DNA from: Chloroflexaceae bacterium UBA1466
GTDB lineage: Bacteria; Chloroflexota; Chloroflexia; Chloroflexales; Chloroflexaceae
Reading direction: 5' to 3'
Assembly (NCBI GenBank): GCA_002325605.1
Contig: DCSM01000069.1
Location: 1 to 6,195 of the forward strand
DNA length: 6,195 nt
The notes beneath the pieces were generated by a model. The model saw only the letters and a program-made list of their open reading frames with translations. It was not told where the DNA came from and ran no database searches. The position numbers and the translations under genes were made by a program. Every line of letters starts with the position of its first letter. Positions within the stretch are counted from its first letter, which is position 1. Shown here piece after piece: positions 1 to 4,325 of the stretch.

Positions 1-644
1 GCTCGCCCGGCCAAGAGCCAGCTTCCTGCGCCCAAGAAAATGACGCTCAAGCCGCTCAGGCCCAAAAAGCCGAGTAATAATTGATGCAAAATCCGATCTT
101 GGTCGACCAAAATCCGCCCTAATTGTAATACGCCAGGGCCATCGTTGCGAGTCAGCCGAAAAGTAAGAAGGCGCACTCGTGTTTCTTTTCCCAGCGTGAC
201 CGTGCGTAAATCGCTGCCGGTGGCTAAGGCGGCCATGGCAGCTTGCGTATTGGGAGCCAATGGCGCAAGATATGGGTTGGGGTCGTAAAGCAAATGGCCT
301 TCTTTATTCAAAGGTAAGACGAAAATGGCCGTCAATTCGCTGTGAAAAAACTCCTCAGCGCCGATATTTGGGCGCAGCATCCGCGAGGGTTCCGCCGTCC
401 GCTTGCGCGAATCACGGATGGAACGCTTGACATACCAATCCCGATCTGCGGCCATCAAAGCGGGCGGCACAGGCGCACCCAAAGTCTCAAATTCGTGGGC
501 CATTTTGTGCTGAAGCGCTAAATCAGTCGAGGCTTGAAAATAATCACTTAGAAGGCGGTACGTTCCAAGGCCAACCACAGCGATCAAAAATAAGCCAACC
601 AGCAGATAGAGCATTGTGAGTTGAAAGCGTAAACTCTTAAACAT
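1..644 (-). CDS. Sensor histidine kinase, N-terminal part (cut by left edge)
   Basis: This is the membrane sensor half of a two-component histidine kinase. The reverse-strand reading frame is open from ATG at 644 to the window edge, giving 214 codons. Visible parts are a short cytoplasmic start (MFKSLRFQLT), a first membrane helix at about residues 10-32, an extracytoplasmic sensor region of about 155 residues, and a second helix at about 188-211 ending in LLAGRA, the usual lead-in to a HAMP linker. The HAMP, HisKA and ATPase domains would lie beyond the window, so the kinase call rests on architecture and on the regulator gene beside it. The start overlaps the regulator's end by 8 bp (637-644) and has a GAGG ribosome site (651-654) six bases upstream, so translation is probably coupled. 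The sensor region resembles no ligand-binding fold I can name; the stimulus is unknown. Confidence 0.9.
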   Translation of the reverse strand, partial: MFKSLRFQLTMLYLLVGLFLIAVVGLGTYRLLSDYFQASTDLALQHKMAHEFETLGAPVPPALMAADRDWYVKRSIRDSRKRTAEPSRMLRPNIGAEEFFHSELTAIFVLPLNKEGHLLYDPNPYLAPLAPNTQAAMAALATGSDLRTVTLGKETRVRLLTFRLTRNDGPGVLQLGRILVDQDRILHQLLLGFLGLSGLSVIFLGAGSWLLAGR

Positions 645-1320
645 TTTTAACCTCAAAGCGATAGCCTATCCCGCGCACAGTCTGAATCGGGTCGAGGCGA
701 CCTGGCTGTTCCAGCTTGCGGCGGAGGTAGGAAATGTAAACATCCACCATTGTGACTTGCACATCGCGCTCATACGACCAGACGTAATCCAAAATCTGTT
801 GGCGCGAAAGCGTCTGGCCGGGGTGGCGCAGCAGAAATTCCAATAAACGCCATTCGGTGGCGGTCAAATCGAGGGTCAAATTGCCGCGCCGCGCCGTATG
901 CGCTCGCAGATCAAGTACCAGGTCGCCCTGCCGCATTTCCCAGGGGTCGGCGGCAGAAGTGTCAAATCGTCGCCCTAAAGCCCGAACTCGCGCCAGCAAT
1001 TCTTCAAAGGCAAAGGGTTTGATCAAATAATCATCGGCTCCACTATTGAGGCCCGTAACGCGATCCTCGATCTGGCCTCTGGCGGTCAGCATCAGAATCG
1101 TGGTCGATAAATGGGCCGCTCGCACCGCCCGGCAAATCGCGGGCCCATCCCGTTTGGGCAACATCCAGTCAACAATCGCCACGTCATACGTTCCCCGCAA
1201 CGCGAGATCGAGGCCCATTTCGCCATCGGGGGCCAAATCTGTGGTAATATGTTCCTCGTTCAGGACTCGCGCAATCAAGCGGGCAAGCCGCTGGTCGTCT
1301 TCAATGATCAAAACGCGCAT
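637..1320 (-). CDS. OmpR/PhoB-family response regulator
   Basis: This is a DNA-binding response regulator of 227 residues, a normal length for the family. The receiver domain (about 1-115) has the acidic pair D8/D9, the phospho-acceptor D51 (in VDWMLP), the switch threonine T79 (LTARG) and the conserved lysine K101 (KPF). The C-terminal winged-helix domain (about 130-225) shows LTATEWRLLEFLL, a recognition-helix region with VDVYISYLRRKLE, and the closing VRGIGYRFE. I chose the start at 1320 because it begins MRVLIIEDD and has a strong GGGAGGG ribosome site (1325-1331) four bases upstream. The frame is open to 1389, but the extra 24 residues do not belong to the receiver fold. It is co-transcribed with the overlapping kinase gene and divergent from the haem-binding protein gene, which makes the redox genes plausible targets. 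The target assignment is inference. Confidence 0.97.
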   Translation of the reverse strand: MRVLIIEDDQRLARLIARVLNEEHITTDLAPDGEMGLDLALRGTYDVAIVDWMLPKRDGPAICRAVRAAHLSTTILMLTARGQIEDRVTGLNSGADDYLIKPFAFEELLARVRALGRRFDTSAADPWEMRQGDLVLDLRAHTARRGNLTLDLTATEWRLLEFLLRHPGQTLSRQQILDYVWSYERDVQVTMVDVYISYLRRKLEQPGRLDPIQTVRGIGYRFEVKNV

Positions 1321-1331
1321 TAGACCCTCCC

Positions 1332-1358
1332 TAAATAAGCACAGGTTAGTTAAATAAG
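1332..1358. promoter_or_regulatory. 8-bp direct repeat upstream of the response regulator
   Basis: TAAATAAG occurs exactly twice, at 1332-1339 and 1351-1358, separated by 11 bases (19 bases start to start). Tandem direct repeats are the usual target form for OmpR/PhoB-type regulators, and this pair lies just before the regulator's own ribosome site. It is a candidate autoregulatory site. AT-rich leaders produce such repeats by chance, so confidence is low. Confidence 0.35.
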
Positions 1359-1393
1359 AAAAAACTGGAAAAGCGGCTGCTAGTTCCAAGCTT

Positions 1394-1409
1394 ATTCTAA
1401 GCGTAGAAT
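1394..1409. promoter_or_regulatory. Perfect 6-bp inverted repeat between divergent promoters (operator candidate)
   Basis: ATTCTA at 1394-1399 and TAGAAT at 1404-1409 form a perfect palindrome around AGCG. It sits directly against the extended -10 of the plus-strand promoter and contains the proposed -10 of the minus-strand promoter. A dimeric protein bound here could control both directions. The half-site resembles a -10 element, so part of the symmetry may reflect promoter sequence rather than an operator. Confidence 0.4.
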
Positions 1410-1417
1410 GCTATAAT
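1409..1417 (+). promoter_or_regulatory. Extended -10 promoter for the haem-binding protein gene
   Basis: TGCTATAAT at 1409-1417 is a perfect extended -10 (TGn plus consensus TATAAT). No good -35 lies 16-18 bases upstream, which is typical of extended -10 promoters or of those needing an activator. Transcription would begin near 1424, giving a leader of about 57 bases to the ATG at 1481. Confidence 0.65.
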
Positions 1418-1480
1418 GTGCAAGGTCTTGTCCTGTTCTAGGCTGAAGCTGTTGTTGAGTAGAAAGAAGTCAAACTGTCC

Positions 1481-2041
1481 ATGGCTAAACTTCAGGCTCT
1501 GCCACTTTGGCAGAAAATCGTTGGCGGAATCGTGGCGTTTTTCGTCCTGCTCCAAATCGTAGGCATCCCGACGCTTTTGAGCCAGACCAATCCGCCTGTC
1601 ACCGTGAATGTTAAATGGGACAAACCCGAAACCGAAGCTTTGGCTCGCCGCGCCTGCTTTGATTGCCACAGCAACGAAACAACGTGGCCTATCTACAGCC
1701 GGATTGCGCCTGTTTCTTTTCTTGCAACCAAACAAGTACTTGAAGGGCGCAAATATCTCAATTTCTCGGATTGGGGACAAAAACCTTCTAAGTTGGATGA
1801 AGAAGGTAAGCTGGCAGGGGAAAAATCGGCGGATGAAATTCAAAAAAACAAGATGCCTACCCCCGGCTATCTTTTCATCCATCCCGAAGCTAATTTGACG
1901 GTGCAAGAGAAAGCCGCTTTGGCTGAAGGGTTGAAGGTTGTCTTCCCTCAGAATCCCCTCACGAATCCTAATCCCAAAACAAAAGGTGGGGAAAAGCCAG
2001 GTACGCCTGCGGAAGGTGGGGAAAAACCAGGTACGCCTTAG
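1481..2041 (+). CDS. Membrane-anchored haem-binding domain protein (monohaem c-type)
   Basis: This protein of 186 residues resembles the Haem_bd family, small extracytoplasmic monohaem cytochrome-like proteins. A membrane helix lies at about residues 13-30 after a short positive start, so the rest should face outward. The haem attachment motif is C59-F-D-C62-H63, followed by the family-typical SNETTWPIYSRIAPVSF stretch. M125 in KMPTPGY is a likely second iron ligand. The domain ends near residue 155 and is followed by a Pro/Gly/Lys tail in which GGEKPGTP occurs twice. The ATG at 1481 has only a weak AG-rich ribosome site (GAAAGAAG, 1462-1469). It is divergent from the two-component pair and closed by a strong terminator, so it is probably its own transcript. 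A role as electron carrier or haem sensor in the neighbouring redox system is inferred; the physiological partner is unknown. Confidence 0.9.
   Translation: MAKLQALPLWQKIVGGIVAFFVLLQIVGIPTLLSQTNPPVTVNVKWDKPETEALARRACFDCHSNETTWPIYSRIAPVSFLATKQVLEGRKYLNFSDWGQKPSKLDEEGKLAGEKSADEIQKNKMPTPGYLFIHPEANLTVQEKAALAEGLKVVFPQNPLTNPNPKTKGGEKPGTPAEGGEKPGTP
1983..2038 (+). repeat. Two-copy 26-bp direct repeat encoding the GGEKPGTP tail
   Basis: Copies at 1983-2008 and 2013-2038 differ at one base (G1996 against A2026) and are offset by 30 bases, keeping the reading frame. They encode GGEKPGTP twice at the very C-terminus of the haem-binding protein. The near identity suggests a recent in-frame duplication. 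Confidence 0.9.
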
Positions 2042-2077
2042 ACCTTTGGTCTGAGTCGTCTTTAAGATTTCACAGAG

Positions 2078-2108
2078 AAGGGCCAAGCAAAGGCGCTTGG
2101 CCCTTTTT
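2078..2108 (+). terminator. Rho-independent terminator after the haem-binding protein gene
   Basis: AAGGGCCAAGC (2078-2088) pairs perfectly with GCTTGGCCCTT (2095-2105) around a six-base loop. The stem runs directly into TTTTT (2104-2108). This 11-bp GC-rich stem plus T-tract is a textbook intrinsic terminator, 36 bases beyond the stop codon. Confidence 0.93.
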
Positions 2109-2144
2109 GGTCTGAACTTTTAGGCCGTGAAGATTAAAAGAAAG

Positions 2145-2172
2145 ATTGGAAAATTTCTAAGGTCTTTCCAAT
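2145..2172. promoter_or_regulatory. Inverted repeat upstream of the PepSY gene
   Basis: ATTGGAAA (2145-2152) and TTTCCAAT (2165-2172) are exact inverted repeats with a 12-base spacer. The right half covers the expected -35 zone of the promoter whose -10 is at 2194. It could be an operator or a leader hairpin of a transcript starting further upstream. There is no T-tract, so it is not a normal terminator. Confidence 0.4.
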
Positions 2173-2193
2173 TCTCCTCCAAAGTAATCCCGT

Positions 2194-2199
2194 TATACT
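2194..2199 (+). promoter_or_regulatory. -10 element of a likely promoter for the PepSY gene
   Basis: TATACT at 2194-2199 matches the sigma-70 -10 at five of six bases. Transcription would start near 2206, about 38 bases before the gene. No convincing -35 is present, and the inverted repeat at 2145-2172 occupies that position. The upstream terminator makes a promoter in this gap necessary. Confidence 0.5.
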
Positions 2200-2243
2200 A
2201 AGATTATCAAGTAAATCACAAGCAGCAAAAATGAAAGGTACAA

Positions 2244-2945
2244 ATGATGAATCAGCGCACCCTTCTCAGCATCGCAGCAGCTTTAACGGCCTTTGTTCTA
2301 GTTTTCGTGGGAGGATTAGCCGCCTTCTTCACGCAGCAACCGACCTTGACCCCCAAGGCGGCCCCGACGGTAGCGATCCAACAAGCTGCTCCTTCAGCGG
2401 CGAGTACGCCTCTCTCCGCAGCGAATACGCCGCAGCCCATTACACCTATCGCAGGCACGGTCTATAAGGTAACGGCAAAGCAAGCGGGGGATACGGCCCT
2501 CAGTGCTGTAGCAGGGAGCAAGCTCTCCCGCGACCCAGAACTTGTCAACTTCCAGGGCCCAGCGGGAACTACCGTTGCGTATGAAGTTCAGCTTGATAAG
2601 GGCAGCGTCTATGTAGATGCGACAAGCGGCGCAATTTTGCAAAACAACGCGGTAAAGATCACGCAGGAGCAAGCACAGCAGATCGCCGTTACTTACGCGA
2701 AGGGCGGGACGGTCTCCAGTGTAACCTTAGACCAGCAACAGGGAACGTACAACGTCAAGTTTGCTGACGGGAGCGTGGTCAACGTCAGCGAAACTACGGG
2801 CCAAGTAGTCTACGCTCAGATGAAGAGTGCCCCAGCCCAAGGTGGGGATAAAGAGGGCGACGACAAAGAGGATGGCGAGCGTGAAGGTGGCAAGCGTGAA
2901 GGTGGCAAGCGTGAAGGCGGCGAGCGTGAAGGCGAAGACGATTAG
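2244..2945 (+). CDS. Membrane-anchored double PepSY domain protein with repeat tail
   Basis: This is an exported protein of 233 residues. A signal anchor spans about residues 7-29, followed by a Pro/Ala/Thr-rich linker (31-72). Two tandem PepSY-type modules follow, at about 76-132 (VTAKQAGDTALSAV through VDATSGAIL) and 138-192 (ITQEQAQQIAVTYA through VSETTGQVVYA). The end (200-233) is a highly charged tail with four G-E/K-R-E-G units. PepSY modules are known as inhibitory or binding domains of peptidases and as parts of membrane redox proteins; the exact role here is not evident. Two ATG codons stand in tandem (2244 and 2247). The GAAAGG at 2233-2238 is 5 and 8 bases from them, so either may be used. 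It lies upstream of the small ORF, apbE and the ferric-reductase-like gene in the same direction and may be co-transcribed with them across a 102-base gap holding a hairpin. Confidence 0.9.
   Translation: MMNQRTLLSIAAALTAFVLVFVGGLAAFFTQQPTLTPKAAPTVAIQQAAPSAASTPLSAANTPQPITPIAGTVYKVTAKQAGDTALSAVAGSKLSRDPELVNFQGPAGTTVAYEVQLDKGSVYVDATSGAILQNNAVKITQEQAQQIAVTYAKGGTVSSVTLDQQQGTYNVKFADGSVVNVSETTGQVVYAQMKSAPAQGGDKEGDDKEDGEREGGKREGGKREGGEREGEDD
2874..2933 (+). repeat. Four tandem 15-bp repeats at the end of the PepSY gene
   Basis: Four consecutive units start at 2874, 2889, 2904 and 2919 and follow the pattern GGCRAGCGTGAAGGY. They encode GEREG, GKREG, GKREG and GEREG. The only differences are E/K codon switches (GAG/AAG) and silent final bases. 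Length variation by whole units would keep the frame. Confidence 0.95.
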
Positions 2946-2987
2946 GTAGGGATTAGGCGCAAGGCTTTCTGAAAAATAAAAAATAGC

Positions 2988-3025
2988 GTTGAGAGAGGGT
3001 CTGTCCCACGCCACCTTCTCTCAAC
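2988..3025 (+). promoter_or_regulatory. Stem-loop just before the small ORF's ribosome site
   Basis: GTTGAGAGAGGGT (2988-3000) pairs with ACCTTCTCTCAAC (3013-3025), a 13-bp stem with one G-U pair and a 12-base loop. The stem ends nine bases before the AAAGGGG ribosome site. No T-tract follows, so a normal terminator is unlikely. A translational control element, an RNA-processing site or a partial attenuator between the PepSY gene and the downstream genes is possible. Confidence 0.6.
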
Positions 3026-3047
3026 TAAAAGATAAAGGGGTCTTATC

Positions 3048-3323
3048 ATGTCAAAAACAACGGGTGCAGAAGGGGCAAAGGTGTTGCTTACAGCGGCCTC
3101 GCTCGCCGCAACCCTCACAGGTTGGGCAATGTTTTCCCCCCCCAATGCTCAAACCAATGCCGCCCCCATAACCGCGCCCATCACCAGTGGCGCACCGGCC
3201 AATGGGGGCAACCCAACCCTCCGCACCGTCACAGCGGCTCCATCAACCTCTATCGCTCCAGTAGCACCTGCGGCGCAGCCACAGTGGCCCGACCCTGTTA
3301 CTTCTACGCAATCTTCGCGCTAA
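3048..3323 (+). CDS. Small signal-anchor, proline/alanine/threonine-rich protein, unknown function
   Basis: I do not recognise this 91-residue protein. Residues about 10-29 (AKVLLTAASLAATLTGWAMF) form a hydrophobic helix after a short start containing two lysines. The rest is a Pro/Ala/Thr/Ser-rich linker ending in DPVTSTQSSR, with no cysteine and no FMN-acceptor motif. The AAAGGGG ribosome site (3034-3040) is seven bases from the ATG, which supports real translation. The stop TAA (3321-3323) overlaps the ribosome site of apbE, and both genes are in the same frame, separated by TAA AGG TAG CCA. It could be a membrane peptide acting with ApbE or the ferric-reductase-like protein, or a detached export anchor of ApbE. 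A C8 tract at 3136-3143 lies inside it. Composition and position, not homology, support the call. Confidence 0.68.
   Translation: MSKTTGAEGAKVLLTAASLAATLTGWAMFSPPNAQTNAAPITAPITSGAPANGGNPTLRTVTAAPSTSIAPVAPAAQPQWPDPVTSTQSSR
3136..3143 (+). repeat. C8 homopolymer inside the small ORF
   Basis: Eight consecutive C bases lie just after the hydrophobic helix of the 91-residue protein (codons for Ser-Pro-Pro). A one-base slip would replace the Pro/Ala/Thr-rich linker with unrelated sequence. Confidence 0.9.
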
Positions 3324-3332
3324 AGGTAGCCA

Positions 3333-4283
3333 ATGCAACGGCTTGAATTTCATGCTATGGGCTGCCGAATGTTGGCAGTTGTAGACTCTGAAGCCCCAGA
3401 AGTAGCAGACCTTTTAGCTGAAGTGCCTAATTGGTTTGCTACCTGGGAGCAGCACCTTAGTCGGTTTCGGCCCGATAGCGAGTTGATGCTCCTTAACCGC
3501 CAAGCAGGAAAAGTAACGCAGGTAAGTAGGGTTATGTGGGATGTGCTGCGGACTGCTTTGTGGGCCGCCCACTGGAGTGAAGGTCTGGTTATTCCAACCC
3601 TTCTGCCCGAATTAGAGCAGGCAGGGTATACGCATTCGCTCGTTGGGGAAGATAGCGCCCAAGCGGGAGAGCAACCTTCTCTTGCCTTTAATCTACCGTT
3701 CAATCAAAGTTTGCGGGAAGGCTGGCGAAAGATCACGAAGGATGCCAAAAAGTCTTCGATCTGCCTCCCTTCTGGGACGCGCTTAGACTTAGCGGGTGTA
3801 GCGAAAAGCTGGGCCGTGGAACAAGCTTTGCACAAGCTGCAAAGTTATGGCCCTTCCCTAGTAGATGCAGGGGGCGATATTGCCCTCAGTGGCCCCCGGA
3901 CTGAAGATGCTCCTTGGCCAATTGGGATTACTAATCCCTTTATGCCTGAAGCGCCCATCGAAATGTTACTTTTGAAAGGGGGCGGGGTAGCAACTTCGGG
4001 GCGCGATTATCGCCGTTGGCAACAAGGGGATCTTTGGCAACACCATATCATTGACCCACGCACGGGGCAACCTGCTCAAACCAACCTTGTAAGCGTTACG
4101 GTGGTCGGCCCCAGCACCTTAGAAGCTGATGTTGCGGCCAAAGCAATGCTCATTTTGGGGAGCGAAAAGGGTTTAGCTTGGCTTGAATCCCACCCTTCCC
4201 TCGCCAGTTTCCTCGTTTTAGATGATGGGAAAGTCATCTATAGCCATAACCTTCAACCTTTTCTTTGGCAAAAACCAGGCTGA
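3333..4283 (+). CDS. apbE: ApbE-family FAD:protein FMN transferase
   Basis: Members of this family transfer FMN from FAD to a Ser/Thr of partner proteins, using Mg2+. At 316 residues the length fits. Motifs in order are H7-AMG; LSRFRPDSEL (42-51); LDLAGVAKSWAVE (151-163), where S159 stands in place of the usual glycine; VDAGGDI (177-183); GGGVATSGRDYRRW (216-229); HHIIDPRTGQP (237-247); and EADVAAKAMLILG (264-276). D266 is the expected metal ligand, but position 270 is Lys where classic members have Thr. As I recall, actinobacterial-type homologues share this Lys. There is no signal peptide or lipobox, so the product as read is cytosolic, unlike the exported ApbE of most flavinylation systems. 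The AAAGG (3322-3326) six bases before the ATG overlaps the previous stop codon, pointing to coupled translation. No FMN-binding acceptor protein is encoded in the window. Confidence 0.95.
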   Translation: MQRLEFHAMGCRMLAVVDSEAPEVADLLAEVPNWFATWEQHLSRFRPDSELMLLNRQAGKVTQVSRVMWDVLRTALWAAHWSEGLVIPTLLPELEQAGYTHSLVGEDSAQAGEQPSLAFNLPFNQSLREGWRKITKDAKKSSICLPSGTRLDLAGVAKSWAVEQALHKLQSYGPSLVDAGGDIALSGPRTEDAPWPIGITNPFMPEAPIEMLLLKGGGVATSGRDYRRWQQGDLWQHHIIDPRTGQPAQTNLVSVTVVGPSTLEADVAAKAMLILGSEKGLAWLESHPSLASFLVLDDGKVIYSHNLQPFLWQKPG

Positions 4284-4310
4284 AAGCCCTTATCTTTAAT
4301 CTTAATTTTG

Positions 4311-4316
4311 AGGAGG
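4311..4316 (+). promoter_or_regulatory. Perfect Shine-Dalgarno site fixing the start of the ferric-reductase-like gene
   Basis: AGGAGG at 4311-4316 is nine bases before the ATG at 4326. It lies inside the longer frame that opens with TTG at 4308, so the TTG cannot be the start served by this site. The ATG is preferred. Confidence 0.9.
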
Positions 4317-4325
4317 AATTTAACT

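Larger units (their letters stand above)
1394..1423 (-). promoter_or_regulatory. Possible promoter for the response regulator-kinase operon
   Basis: On the minus strand TTGCAC (1423-1418) is followed after 18 bases by TAGAAT (1399-1394). The -10 matches the sigma-70 consensus at five of six bases and the -35 is weak. Transcription would start near 1387, leaving a leader of about 65 bases. No better candidate was seen nearer to the gene. Confidence 0.4.

Noticed and set aside
1321..1389. A 24-residue N-terminal extension of the response regulator
   Set aside because: The receiver fold begins at MRVLIIEDD and a GGGAGGG site directly precedes that ATG. The extension would include the ribosome site and the TAAATAAG repeats.
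1397..2086. A 229-codon open frame on the minus strand across the haem-binding gene
   Set aside because: It is antisense to a protein with a clear CxxCH motif and family-typical sequence, and its product has no recognisable domain and biased shadow-like composition.
2231..2467. ATG at 2231 opening a 78-codon frame before the PepSY start
   Set aside because: It is out of frame with the PepSY gene and has no ribosome site of its own. Its first codons contain the GAAAGG that serves 2244/2247.
2616..2636. D125-A-T-S-G-A-I in the PepSY protein as an FMN attachment site
   Set aside because: It resembles the D-x-x-S/T-G-A-T acceptor motif, but the flavin-bearing Thr position is Ile. It is a normal turn of a PepSY module.
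3122..3346. A 74-codon frame overlapping the small ORF and the start of apbE
   Set aside because: It is in another frame with no ribosome site. The frame at 3048 has a good ribosome site and a sensible signal-anchor composition.
4308..4325. TTG start for the ferric-reductase-like protein
   Set aside because: The AGGAGG lies downstream of the TTG, and the ATG at 4326 is at proper distance from it.
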